A stretch of 64,000 nucleotides of DNA, from the NCBI GenBank assembly GCA_963801045.1, contig CAWDDC010000004.1:1178001-1242000 (forward strand), in the 5' to 3' direction. The DNA is from JACCWP01 sp963801045 (GTDB lineage: Bacteria > Actinomycetota > Actinomycetes > Propionibacteriales > Nocardioidaceae). Below are positions 1 through 8,383 of this stretch, piece by piece. The first letter of the stretch is position 1, and each line of letters opens with the position of its first letter. A program made the translations under genes and the position numbers. Below the pieces are notes generated by a model. That model saw only the letters and a list, made by a program, of their open reading frames with translations, searched no databases and was not told the DNA's origin.

Positions 1-708
1 GTTCTGGCTCCAGTCGAGGAAGACCTTCCCACCACGCAGGTTCTTGGCCATCCGGGACAGGATCAGCTTGGGGTGTGCGGCCTCCAGCTCGCGCGCGACG
101 TCGTGTGCGTAGTCGCGCACGGTGTCGGCGTCCTGCTTGCCGCTGATGGGCGCGTACAGCTGCAGCCCCTTGCTGCCGCTGGTGACCGGGTACGTCTCGA
201 GGTCGTCGTCGGCCAACCGGTCCCGCACGATGAGCGCCACCTCCGCACACTGCTCGAGACCGGCCGGCGCCCCGGGGTCGAGGTCGATGACCAACCGGTC
301 CGGCCGGCGCTCCGCCCCGCGTGGGCCGACCGTCCACTGCGGGGTGTGCAGCTCCAGGGCCGCCAGGTTGGCAAGCCACACCAGGTCGGCGAGGCCCTCG
401 ACGACCGGGTACGTCACCTGCTCCCGGTTCCGGCTGCTGCCGGGCGAGTCGAGAGTGACCGTGCGGACCCACGACGGAGTGCCTCGCGGCACGTTCTTCT
501 CGAAGAACGGCTGGGAGCCGGTCCCGTCGGGCCACCGCTTGCGGGTCGCCGGCCGGCCCGCGAGCTGCGGGAGCATGACGTCGGCGACCGCCACGTAGTG
601 CTCGATCACCTGGTGCTTGGTCGTGCCGTCGGCGGGATAGAGCACTTTGTCCAGGTTGGACACCTTCAGCCGATGGCCGTCGACCTCCAGCGTGTCCTTC
701 TCCGCCAT
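1..708 (-). CDS. ligD: LigD polymerase/primase domain, partial (NHEJ)
   Basis: I translated this by hand from the ATG at 706-708; 236 codons are visible and the frame runs off the left edge. It is the archaeo-eukaryotic-primase-type polymerase module of LigD, which fills in ends during Ku-dependent non-homologous end joining. The start resembles the family (KVSNLDKVLYP), followed by TRKRWPDG near residue 55, the metal-binding DLDPG at 142-146 and TSGSKGLQLY further on. A GGGAGG ribosome-binding site sits about 8 nt before the ATG. It is divergent from ku across 102 bp, the usual NHEJ pairing. Because the C-terminus is missing I cannot tell whether this is a stand-alone polymerase or part of a multidomain ligase. 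Confidence 0.93.
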   Translation of the reverse strand, partial: MAEKDTLEVDGHRLKVSNLDKVLYPADGTTKHQVIEHYVAVADVMLPQLAGRPATRKRWPDGTGSQPFFEKNVPRGTPSWVRTVTLDSPGSSRNREQVTYPVVEGLADLVWLANLAALELHTPQWTVGPRGAERRPDRLVIDLDPGAPAGLEQCAEVALIVRDRLADDDLETYPVTSGSKGLQLYAPISGKQDADTVRDYAHDVARELEAAHPKLILSRMAKNLRGGKVFLDWSQN

Positions 709-810
709 CTGGCGCCTCCCACGTCTCATCCGTCACACTGGTGTCTTGCGGCCGGGGTTACGGTCGTCATCCTGGTGCGTGCACGTCCGAGTGTGGAGGA
801 GGTGGCTACG

Positions 811-1782
811 GTGCGCTCGATCTGGAAGGGCTCGGTGTCCTTCGGCCTGGTCAGCATCCCGGTGAAGCTGTACACCGCGACCGGTGGCCACGACCTGCGG
901 TTCCACCAGGTCCACCAGGAGGACGGTGGACGCATCCGGTTCAAGCGGGTGTGCGAGGTGTGCGGCAAGGAGGTCGCCTACTCCGACATCGCCAAGGGGT
1001 ACGACTCCGACGACGGCCGTTCCGCGATCCTCACCAACGACGACCTGGACGCGCTGCCGGTGGCGAGCGGACGCGAGATCGACGTGGTCGAGTTCGTCCC
1101 GTCCGACCAGGTCGACCCGATGCTGATGGACAAGACCTACTACCTCGAGCCGGACGGCAAGGCGGCCAAGCCCTACGCGCTGCTGCGGGAGGCGCTCGGC
1201 CGCACCGAGCGGATGGCACTGGTCAAGGTCGCCCTGCGGCAGCGCGAGACCCTCGCGGTGCTGCGGGTGCGCGACAAGGTGATCGTCCTGCAGACCCTGC
1301 TGTGGCCCGACGAGGTCCGCGAGGCCGACTTCCCGGTGCTGCAGGAGGACATCGACCTGCGGCCGCAGGAGACGACCATGGCCGAGTCGCTGGTCGAGAG
1401 CCTGGCTGCCGACTTCGAGCCCGACCGCTTCGAGGACGAGTACAAGCACGCGATGGAGCAGCTGGTCGAGGCCAAGCTCGATGGCGACGACGCGAGCGAG
1501 CTGCTGCGTCCCGACACCGACGAGAGCGACGAGGAGGCCGACGTCGTCGACCTGGTCGCTGCCCTCCGGGCGAGCGTCGAGAAGGCCAAGGGCGGCAAGT
1601 CCTCCTCCGAGGAGAAGCCCGCTGCGAAGAAGAGCGCGGCGTCGAGCGCAAAGAAGGCGACGGCCAAGAAGTCGACCGCCAAGAAGACCGCGGCCAAGAA
1701 GTCGACCGCCAAGAAGACCGCGGCGAAGAAGGCGACGACCAAGAAGACCGCGGCCAAGAAGCAGGCGCGCAAGTCCGCCTGA
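811..1782 (+). CDS. ku: Ku protein, non-homologous end joining
   Basis: This is bacterial Ku (323 aa), the homodimeric ring that binds double-strand DNA ends and recruits LigD. It opens with the family start RSIWKGSVSFGLVSIPVKLY. I chose GTG at 811 because GGAGGAGG (795-802) lies 8 nt upstream; the longer open frame to the left is antisense to ligD. After the core (about residues 1-255) comes an acidic stretch, then a tail of about 60 residues built from repeats of KK(T/S)(A/T)AKK. Such lysine-rich extensions occur in many actinobacterial Ku proteins and bind DNA. The gene stops 3 bp before the convergent methyltransferase gene. Confidence 0.96.
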   Translation: MRSIWKGSVSFGLVSIPVKLYTATGGHDLRFHQVHQEDGGRIRFKRVCEVCGKEVAYSDIAKGYDSDDGRSAILTNDDLDALPVASGREIDVVEFVPSDQVDPMLMDKTYYLEPDGKAAKPYALLREALGRTERMALVKVALRQRETLAVLRVRDKVIVLQTLLWPDEVREADFPVLQEDIDLRPQETTMAESLVESLAADFEPDRFEDEYKHAMEQLVEAKLDGDDASELLRPDTDESDEEADVVDLVAALRASVEKAKGGKSSSEEKPAAKKSAASSAKKATAKKSTAKKTAAKKSTAKKTAAKKATTKKTAAKKQARKSA

Positions 1783-1785
1783 GCG

Positions 1786-2868
1786 CTACTGGTGCAGTCG
1801 GTAGAACCGCCACAGGTCGTTGTCGATCGGCAGCGCCTCGACGTCGCGGAAGCCGGCGTCGAGGGCGTAGCCGCGCAACGTCGACGGACGCATCACGGTG
1901 CCGGTGCCGACCGACCCGGGGTGCGCCATGCCGTCCGGCAGGCAGATCAGCAGCGACAGGCCGTACATCAGCCGCTCGATGTCGTCACCGGCACCGGTGA
2001 ACTCCTCGGGCACCCGCTCGTCCATGATCACCACGTGCCCGTCGGGGCGCACCATCCGGTGCATCGACGTCAGCACGTCGACGGGGTGCGGGAGGTCGTG
2101 GATGCACTCGAAGGCCGTCACCACGTCGTAGTCCGCGGTCCCGCCCAGCGTCCCGGCGTCGACGAGGTGCACCCGGACCCGGTCGCCGAGCCCCTCGCCG
2201 GCCACGTGTCCGCGCGCCGCATGCACGGATGCCTCGTCGGCGTCGTACGCGTCGACGACGACGCCGGGGTAGCTGCGGGCCATGGCGATGGCAGACCAGC
2301 CCTCGCCGCAGCCGACGTCGGCGACCCGCGCCCCGTCGAGCAGCCGCGCGTGCAGCTCCGGCACGGACGGGAACCAGTCGGTGCCGATCGACTGCAGGAA
2401 CCACGGCCGGTTCATGTCCGCCTGGGCGGTGCGCATGTGCTCGCCGAACGTCGCCCAGCCGACGCCTCCACCCGTGCGGTACGCCTCCAGCAGTGCCGGC
2501 ATCTGGGTGCCGGCGGCCACGAGCATCCGGACCAACGGTGCGAGGTAGGCCCGGCTGTTCCGGTCGGTCAGGGCCTGGGCGTGTGCCGGTGAGAGGGAGT
2601 AGCGGCGCGCGTCTGCGGCGGCAGTTGGGTCGTCGACCTCGACCAGCCCGCTGACGGCCTGCTGCTCCACCCACTCCCGGACGTACCGCGGGTGCGCGCC
2701 GGTCTCCGCCGCCAGCTGCGCGGTGGTCGACGGGCCGCCGGTCAGGGCGTCGTACAGTCCCAGCTGCTCCCCGAGGTAGATCGACCAGACGTCCAGCGCC
2801 GCGAGGGCGGAGGAGACCAGCCGCTCCTCGATGGCGCTGGTGTCGTGGGCCTGGGTCTCGTCCGGCAT
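1786..2868 (-). CDS. SAM-dependent class I methyltransferase with N-terminal winged helix
   Basis: The 360-aa protein has an N-terminal winged-helix/dimerisation region (about residues 20-100), as in O-methyltransferase-like enzymes, and a Rossmann methyltransferase core. Motif I is visible as ADVGCGEGWSAIA, and later VVTAFECIHDLPHPVDVL and GHVVIMDERVPEEF fit motifs IV-VI. I chose the ATG at 2866-2868, preceded by AAGGACGA, over an upstream in-frame start that adds 38 low-complexity residues. The substrate cannot be read from sequence. It is convergent with ku and alone in its transcription unit. Confidence 0.85.
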   Translation of the reverse strand: MPDETQAHDTSAIEERLVSSALAALDVWSIYLGEQLGLYDALTGGPSTTAQLAAETGAHPRYVREWVEQQAVSGLVEVDDPTAAADARRYSLSPAHAQALTDRNSRAYLAPLVRMLVAAGTQMPALLEAYRTGGGVGWATFGEHMRTAQADMNRPWFLQSIGTDWFPSVPELHARLLDGARVADVGCGEGWSAIAMARSYPGVVVDAYDADEASVHAARGHVAGEGLGDRVRVHLVDAGTLGGTADYDVVTAFECIHDLPHPVDVLTSMHRMVRPDGHVVIMDERVPEEFTGAGDDIERLMYGLSLLICLPDGMAHPGSVGTGTVMRPSTLRGYALDAGFRDVEALPIDNDLWRFYRLHQ

Positions 2869-3018
2869 GGTGTCGTCCTTGTCGTGGGGTGATGACGGCG
2901 GAACCCCCACGGCCGCAACACGTCCGCGACCACCGCCGGCCGGCGGGGCCGGCCAGCTCACACGATGACGCGGGGAGACCAACCCTGTCGAGCGGTTCGC
3001 CGAAGCCCGGATAGCGGC

Positions 3019-4095
3019 TCAGGGCGCGGCGAGCAGGACCCGTTGCGCGGCGCGGTAGGCCGGCTTGGGCCGGAACTGCCGGTCCATCAGCGTGGCCGCA
3101 CCCTCGCCCTCGAACACCCCGGGCACCCAGGAGTAGCGGTCGGTGTAACCCCAGACCGTGAACGACGTGCAGCGTCGCGCCTGCAGGCAGGCGTCCAGCA
3201 TGGTGGCGTAGACGTTCGCCTGCGCCTGCAGCTTGGCGTCATCGACCGGGAGGTCGATGCGCACGTCGGCCTCGGTCACCGCGGTCGCCAGTCCGAGCCG
3301 TTCGAACCGGTCGAGGTTGGCTGGCATCGAGGTGGGCGCGTACGTCGCCGAATGGTGGCCCTGGAAGCCGACCCCGTCGATCGGCACGCCCTGCCGCTGC
3401 AGTCGCCGCACCAGCCGGTAGAGGGCGTCGCTCTTCGGATTCACGTCCTCGATGCTGTAGTCGTTGTAGAACAGCCGGGCCCGCGGATCGGCCGCGTGCG
3501 CCCAGCGGAACGCGTCGGCGATGTAGCCCGGGCCCAGCTCGCGCAGCCAGAACGTGTCCCGCAGCGAACCGTCGTCGTCCAGTGCCTCGTTGACGACGTC
3601 CCACTCGTAGACCCGGCCGGCGAAGTGGCTGACCGTCTCGGTGATGTGCGTGCGCAGGATCCGGCGGAGCTGCTCCGGGGTGAAGTCGCCTTCGGTCAGC
3701 CAGGTGGGGTTCTGGTTGTGCCAGACCAGCACGTGGCCGCGTACCTGTTGGTCGTGGGCCGCGGCGAACCGCACCAGCCGGTCGGCCTGGTCGTACGTGT
3801 AGTCACCACGGGTCGGCTCCAGCGCCTCCCACTTCATGACGTTCTCGGCGGTGACGCTGGAGAACTCCCGCGCCACCGTGCGGCGGTAGCGCGCGTCGTC
3901 GGCGAGCGCCTGCATGTCCACTGCGGTCCCGACCGGCAGCCGCACCCGGTCGGCGAGCTCACGCAGCGGCAGGTCGGTGCCGGCCTCGGTCCGTGCGGCG
4001 CCGACCGGCGCTGCGATGGCGCCGGTCGCGAGTCCGGCGCCGAGCACGGCCGCGAGGGCCGCCGCGGCCAGTGCGGTCAGGCGGGTCGAGCGCAT
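3019..4095 (-). CDS. Secreted GH10 endo-1,4-beta-xylanase
   Basis: The 358-aa enzyme should hydrolyse internal beta-1,4 links of xylan outside the cell. Residues 1 to about 30 form a signal peptide with a basic start and an Ala-rich hydrophobic core. The mature part is a single GH10 catalytic domain with no visible carbohydrate-binding module. Family motifs are VTAENVMKWE, HVLVWHNQNP, the acid/base Glu170 in YEWDVVNEAL and the nucleophile Glu275 in AVTEADVRI. A GAGGAGG site precedes the ATG. It is the last gene of the minus-strand unit SBP-permease-permease-xylanase, 22 bp after the second permease, so production and uptake of xylo-oligosaccharides appear coupled. Confidence 0.93.
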   Translation of the reverse strand: MRSTRLTALAAAALAAVLGAGLATGAIAAPVGAARTEAGTDLPLRELADRVRLPVGTAVDMQALADDARYRRTVAREFSSVTAENVMKWEALEPTRGDYTYDQADRLVRFAAAHDQQVRGHVLVWHNQNPTWLTEGDFTPEQLRRILRTHITETVSHFAGRVYEWDVVNEALDDDGSLRDTFWLRELGPGYIADAFRWAHAADPRARLFYNDYSIEDVNPKSDALYRLVRRLQRQGVPIDGVGFQGHHSATYAPTSMPANLDRFERLGLATAVTEADVRIDLPVDDAKLQAQANVYATMLDACLQARRCTSFTVWGYTDRYSWVPGVFEGEGAATLMDRQFRPKPAYRAAQRVLLAAP

Positions 4096-4117
4096 GGGTG
4101 TCCTCCTCGGTGGGTGG

Positions 4118-4954
4118 TCATCGGCTGAATCCCGCGGTCAGGCCGCTCACCAGCTGGCGGCGGCCGACGAGGTAGAGGGCGAGCACCGGCAGCACCGACA
4201 GCACGACCGCCGCGAGCAGGGCAGGCACGTTGATCGTGAACTGGCCCTGGAAGCTCCACAGCGCCAGTGGCAGCACCCGCTGGTCGGGGCTCTGGGTGAG
4301 GATCAGCGGGAACAGGAAGCCGTTCCAGACCGTCAGCGCGTCGTAGACCCCGACGGTGACGACGGCGGGCCGGGTCAGCGGCAGCACCAGCGACCACAGC
4401 ATCCGCCAGTCAGTGGCGCCGTCGACGCGCATGGACTCGAACAGCTCCTTCGGCACGTCGCGCAGGAAGTTGGCAAGGATCACCACGCTGAGCGGGATCG
4501 CGAAGGCGATGGACGGGAGGATCAGCGCCAGCAGCGTGTCGTACAGGTGCAGCCTGGTGATCATGTAGTAGATCGGCACGATCGTTGCCTGCAAGGGGAT
4601 TGCCAGCCCGACGAGGAACACCGAGTAGGCCAAACGCGACCACCGGCCGTGGTTGCGCACCATCACGTACGCCGCCATCAAGGACACGATCAGCGTGACC
4701 ACGACGGTCCCCACCGTGACCACGACACTGTTGGTGAGGTAGCGCACGAAGTCGGCCTCGAGCACCAACCGGTAGTTGTGCAGGGTGGGCTCCGCGGGCC
4801 ACGCCAACGGGTTGGCGCTGAAGAAGCCCTGCTGGTCCCGAATGCTGGTGAGCAGCACGTAGTAGACCGGCAGGATGATCACGACGAGCCAGAGCAGTCC
4901 GGCGAACCCACCCAGGGGGTTGGGACGCTGCGCCCGCGAACCGGTCACGGTCAC
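4118..4954 (-). CDS. Carbohydrate ABC transporter permease, MalG type
   Basis: The 278-aa inner-membrane permease belongs to a CUT1-type sugar importer. It has about six membrane segments, and the cytoplasmic EAA loop is visible as ESMRVDGATDWRMLWSLVLP. I chose GTG at 4954 because it overlaps the stop of the upstream permease (GTGA, 4 bp), the usual coupled arrangement. Upstream in-frame sequence is antiparallel coding of the neighbour. It works with the MalF-type permease and the lipoprotein next to it. No ATPase gene is in the cluster, so a shared MsiK-type ATPase encoded elsewhere is likely; this is common in actinobacteria. Confidence 0.92.
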   Translation of the reverse strand: MTVTGSRAQRPNPLGGFAGLLWLVVIILPVYYVLLTSIRDQQGFFSANPLAWPAEPTLHNYRLVLEADFVRYLTNSVVVTVGTVVVTLIVSLMAAYVMVRNHGRWSRLAYSVFLVGLAIPLQATIVPIYYMITRLHLYDTLLALILPSIAFAIPLSVVILANFLRDVPKELFESMRVDGATDWRMLWSLVLPLTRPAVVTVGVYDALTVWNGFLFPLILTQSPDQRVLPLALWSFQGQFTINVPALLAAVVLSVLPVLALYLVGRRQLVSGLTAGFSR

Positions 4955-5847
4955 GCGCCCTCGAGCTCGCTGCCGCGGCGGAAGCTGGAGAAGCGGGAGA
5001 GGAGCACCGACAGCGCGAGCCCGCCGACCACCAGCAGCACGGCCAGCGTGCTGGCCTGGCCCATGTCGTTGTCGGAGAAGCCGGTGAGGTACATGTCCAG
5101 CGGCAGCAGCCGGGTAGCGTTGCCCGGCCCGCCACCGGTGAGCACGAAGACGAGGTCGAAGTACGTCAGCGAGCCGACCAGGATGAGCATCGACGAGGTG
5201 ATGATCGTGTACCGCAGCTGCGGCAGCGTGATGGACACGAACTGCCGCACCCGCCCCGCGCCGTCGAGCTGCGCCGCTTCGTACAGCTGGGCGGGGATCT
5301 GCCGCGCGCCGGCCTGGTAGAGCAACGTGTGGAACGGCACGAACTGCCACGCGATCACAAACACGACCACGTACAGCACGAGGTCGGGACTGCCCAGCCA
5401 GTTCTGCGACAGCGCATCGATCCCGAGCCCGCGGCTCATGCCGAAGTTGGGGTCGAGCAGCGTCTTGAACATCAGCGCGATGCCGGCCGCAGACATCAGC
5501 AGCGGCACGAAGAACAGCACCCCCAGCAGGGCCCGGTAGCGGCCACGACCCGCGATCAGCACCCCGAGCAGCAGGCTGATCGGTGTCTGCACCAGCCAGC
5601 TGAGCACCATCACCTTGACGCTCAGCCAGATGGCGTCGTGGGTGACCGGGTCGGACAGCACGTCGGCCCAGTTCGTCAGGCCGGTCCAGGTCGGGTCGGT
5701 GAGTCCGTCCCACTCCATGACGCTGAGCACGACCACCCCGGCGAGCGGGACCACGGCGAACGCGCCGAAGAACAGCAGCGCAGGCACGGCCAGCCAGAAG
5801 CTGGGTCCCGAATCACCCGGCCCGGCAGATGCCGACGCCCGGGTCAC
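4951..5847 (-). CDS. Carbohydrate ABC transporter permease, MalF type
   Basis: This 298-aa integral membrane protein is the partner permease of the sugar importer. The first membrane span is FWLAVPALLFFGAFAVVPL, with about six spans in all, and the EAA-type loop reads YEAAQLDGAGRVRQFVSITL. GTG at 5847 overlaps the stop of the substrate-binding-protein gene by 4 bp; its own stop overlaps the start of the MalG-type gene by 4 bp. The three transporter genes are therefore translationally coupled. The substrate (xylo-oligosaccharide or another beta-glycoside oligomer) is inferred from the flanking GH10 and GH3 genes. Confidence 0.92.
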   Translation of the reverse strand: MTRASASAGPGDSGPSFWLAVPALLFFGAFAVVPLAGVVVLSVMEWDGLTDPTWTGLTNWADVLSDPVTHDAIWLSVKVMVLSWLVQTPISLLLGVLIAGRGRYRALLGVLFFVPLLMSAAGIALMFKTLLDPNFGMSRGLGIDALSQNWLGSPDLVLYVVVFVIAWQFVPFHTLLYQAGARQIPAQLYEAAQLDGAGRVRQFVSITLPQLRYTIITSSMLILVGSLTYFDLVFVLTGGGPGNATRLLPLDMYLTGFSDNDMGQASTLAVLLVVGGLALSVLLSRFSSFRRGSELEGA

Positions 5848-7163
5848 TGGCCGATGGTCTCGTTCATCGACGCGGAGAACTCCTCCGGGGTGATCTCCAG
5901 CAGAAACAGCTGGTCGAGGTTGTTGAGCAGGGCGTCGGCCTGGCCGGGGGAGAGCGCCTGGTCCCACGACAGCTGGAAGCTCGGCGCCTGTTTCGCCAGG
6001 TCGTAGACCCAGCTGAGGTACTCCGGCTCGTCGGTGTCGGTGAGCGCGTCCTCCATGCCCTCGAGCGGCGGCACCTCACCGGCCTCCAGCAGGTCGTCGG
6101 CGTAGGCGTCGCTGAAGATCCCGTCGGTGAGATACGCGAGTGCGGCGTCCTGCTCCTCCTGGCTGGCATCGGCCGAGATCGACCAGAAGTTGGCCGGGTT
6201 GCCCACGATGTCGGCGGGATCGCCGGCGCCGCCCTCGACGGTGGGGAACGTCGTGTAGCCGAGGGTGCCCGACGAGATGAACTCAGGGTTGTCGTTCTTG
6301 ATCGTGGCGTAGCCCCAGGTACCCATGAGCACCATCGCCGCCTTGCCGGTGTAGAGCAGGGCGAGGTCGGCGCCGGTGTCGCTGGCGATCGAGTTGAACC
6401 CCTCGACGAAGCCGTCGGCCTCGACCAGGTCCTGGATCCGCTCGTTGGCCTCGAGGATGGCCGGATCGGACCACGCGTCGGGCTCGTTCGCGGCGATCGC
6501 CTGGAAGACCTCGGGTCCGCCGATCCGGTCGACGAGGTACTCCTCCCACATCAGCAGCGGCCACTTGCTCTGCCCGCCCACGGCGAACGGTGCGATGCCC
6601 GCGTCGTTGAACTCCGGGACCAGGGCCATCAGCTCGTCCCACGTCTCGGGTGGCTCGACACCGACCTCCTCGAAGAGGTCCTTGTTGTAGTAGAGGACGA
6701 CCGGCTGCGTGGCGTTGTTCGGCAGCGCGTACGTCTTGCCGTCGACCTCGCCCGTCGCAGCGATCGAGGGCAGGAACCGGTCGACCAGGTCGGGGTTGTC
6801 CTTGACGGCGCCGCTCAGGTCGACGACCTTTCCCGCGTCGACCCACGACTCGAGGATGCCGCCGCCCCAGCCGAACAGCAGGGTCGGCGCGTCGCCGGCA
6901 CCGAGCGCGGTGCGGACCTTCTGCTTGTACGCGTCGTTGGCGAAGAACTGCGCGTCGATCGCCTGGTCGGGGTGGTCGGAGTTCCAGGCCTCGAAGGACG
7001 CCTCGAAGGCCGGCTGGTCGCCGCCGGTCAGCCCCCACGCCGAAGCGGCGCCGTCGTCGCCCGACTCGCTCTGCGGACCGCTGGAGCCGCAGGCCGCGGT
7101 CACGGCCAGCACCGCCGCGATCCCGGCCCCCATGACCACCGTCCGGCGTCTGCGTGCTGACAT
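5844..7163 (-). CDS. Sugar-binding lipoprotein of ABC importer (extracellular SBP family 1)
   Basis: The 439-aa solute-binding lipoprotein delivers sugar to the two permeases. After a basic start (MSARRRR) comes a hydrophobic stretch ending in the lipobox VTAAC, followed by a Gly/Ser-rich linker and a family 1 sugar-binding fold. The ATG at 7161-7163 has GGAGG close upstream; an earlier in-frame start would destroy the signal peptide. It is the first gene of the minus-strand operon and is divergent from lacI across 176 bp that hold two related operator-like sites. Repression by the LacI protein is therefore likely. Confidence 0.93.
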   Translation of the reverse strand: MSARRRRTVVMGAGIAAVLAVTAACGSSGPQSESGDDGAASAWGLTGGDQPAFEASFEAWNSDHPDQAIDAQFFANDAYKQKVRTALGAGDAPTLLFGWGGGILESWVDAGKVVDLSGAVKDNPDLVDRFLPSIAATGEVDGKTYALPNNATQPVVLYYNKDLFEEVGVEPPETWDELMALVPEFNDAGIAPFAVGGQSKWPLLMWEEYLVDRIGGPEVFQAIAANEPDAWSDPAILEANERIQDLVEADGFVEGFNSIASDTGADLALLYTGKAAMVLMGTWGYATIKNDNPEFISSGTLGYTTFPTVEGGAGDPADIVGNPANFWSISADASQEEQDAALAYLTDGIFSDAYADDLLEAGEVPPLEGMEDALTDTDEPEYLSWVYDLAKQAPSFQLSWDQALSPGQADALLNNLDQLFLLEITPEEFSASMNETIGQ

Positions 7164-7182
7164 CGCCAACCTCCTGCCGTCC

Positions 7183-7198
7183 CGAAAACTTTCGAAAT
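7183..7198. promoter_or_regulatory. Candidate LacI-family operator upstream of the sugar-transport operon
   Basis: The site contains CGAAAACTTTCG (arms CGAAA/TTTCG around AC) and the overlapping palindrome TTTCGAAA with a central CG, as preferred by LacI-family dimers. It lies 20 nt before the transporter start codon, and its core AACTTTCGRAA recurs before lacI at 7318-7330. The function is inferred. Confidence 0.55.
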
Positions 7199-7317
7199 AG
7201 GGAGACCTGCCGCGGACCGCACGGACCGTAGGCCTACCGACCCCTGCGGTCAATACCTTGCACCGGCTCGGGGTTGTGCGGCAGAGTGCATGCGGTCAAC
7301 GGCGCCAACTGTTGCGA

Positions 7318-7330
7318 GAACTTTCGGAAG
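7318..7330. promoter_or_regulatory. Second candidate LacI-family operator, at the lacI start
   Basis: GAACTTTCGGAAG matches the site at 7186-7198 (AAACTTTCGAAAT) in the core AACTTTCGRAA and is an imperfect palindrome around CG. It lies 10 nt before the GTG of lacI and overlaps its ribosome-binding region, so autorepression is plausible. Confidence 0.5.
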
Positions 7331-7339
7331 GGGGTCGAA

Positions 7340-8383
7340 GTGCCGACCACCACCGCACCGACCCCGCGTCCCACGCTGGCGATGGTGGCCCGCTCGGCCG
7401 GCGTCTCCGTGCCCACCGCGTCCAAGGTGCTCAACGGCCGCGGCGACGTCTCCCGGTCCACTCGTACCCGGGTCGAGGAGGCACTCCGCGAGCTCGACTA
7501 CACCCCGCCGTCGGCGCGGCGTCCGACGACCGCCACGCAGGTGGTCGACCTGGTCTTCGACGACCTGGTGAGCCCGTACTCGATGGAGGTCATGCGCGGC
7601 GTGGTCGACGCGGGGGAGCGGGAGTCGGTCGACGTCGTCGTGGGCCGCTACCCCGCCCCCGACGGGCCAGGCCCGCTCTCGTCCGAGGACGCGTGGGCCC
7701 GGCGGCTGGTCGCCAGCGGGCGGCAGGGCCTGATCGTCGTCACCTCCGAGCTCACCCCCGCGCAGATCGCCGGCTTCGCCCGGGCCCGGCTGCCGCTGGT
7801 CGTGATCGACCCGGTCAACCTGCCCAGCGTCGACGTGGCCAGCGTCGGTGCCACCAACTGGACCGGCGGCCTGACCGCGACCGAGCACCTGCTCACGTTG
7901 GGACACCGGCGGATCGCCTTCGCCGGCGGGCAGGTCAAGTCGTCGTGCAGCCAGGCCCGCGCGCACGGGTTCCGGGCCGCGATGGACAACGCCGGCGCGC
8001 CCGTGGACCCGCAGGTGGTTCGGCACGGCCGGTTCTCGTACGACACCGGGGTCCGGCTCGGCCACGAGCTGCTCGAGCTGCCCGATCCGCCCACCGCGAT
8101 CTTTGCCGCCAGCGACGCCATCGCACTCGGTGTGATGGAGGCGGCCCGTACCCGAGGGGTGAGCGTGCCCACCGACCTGAGCGTCATCGGCTTCGACGAC
8201 ACCGACATGGCAGCCTGGTCGACGCCGCGGCTGACGACGATTCGCCAACCCCTGCAGGACATGGGCCGGGTGGCGCTGCGCACCGTGCTGCGGCTGGCGT
8301 CGGGGCAGACGCTCGACTCGCACCACGTCGAGCTGGCCACCAATCTCGTCGTCCGCGACTCGACCGCGGAGCCGTCCCGATGA
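7340..8383 (+). CDS. LacI-family transcriptional regulator
   Basis: The 347-aa repressor-type regulator has an N-terminal helix-turn-helix plus hinge helix (residues about 8-65, with VARSAGVSVPTASKVLNGRG) and a periplasmic-binding-protein-like effector domain reaching FDDTDMAAWSTPRLTTIRQP. GTG at 7340 lies just after GGAAGGGGG; the longer frame upstream would place 22 residues ahead of the DNA-binding domain. It sits between the divergent transporter/xylanase unit and the GH3 gene, with which it overlaps by 4 bp (ATGA). It probably senses a xylan breakdown product and controls both units through the sites at 7183 and 7318. Confidence 0.92.
   Translation: MPTTTAPTPRPTLAMVARSAGVSVPTASKVLNGRGDVSRSTRTRVEEALRELDYTPPSARRPTTATQVVDLVFDDLVSPYSMEVMRGVVDAGERESVDVVVGRYPAPDGPGPLSSEDAWARRLVASGRQGLIVVTSELTPAQIAGFARARLPLVVIDPVNLPSVDVASVGATNWTGGLTATEHLLTLGHRRIAFAGGQVKSSCSQARAHGFRAAMDNAGAPVDPQVVRHGRFSYDTGVRLGHELLELPDPPTAIFAASDAIALGVMEAARTRGVSVPTDLSVIGFDDTDMAAWSTPRLTTIRQPLQDMGRVALRTVLRLASGQTLDSHHVELATNLVVRDSTAEPSR

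Noticed and set aside
73..810. Long open frame extending Ku by about 246 codons upstream.
   Set aside because: It is antisense to ligD, and the true Ku start is marked by GGAGGAGG and the family N-terminus at 811.
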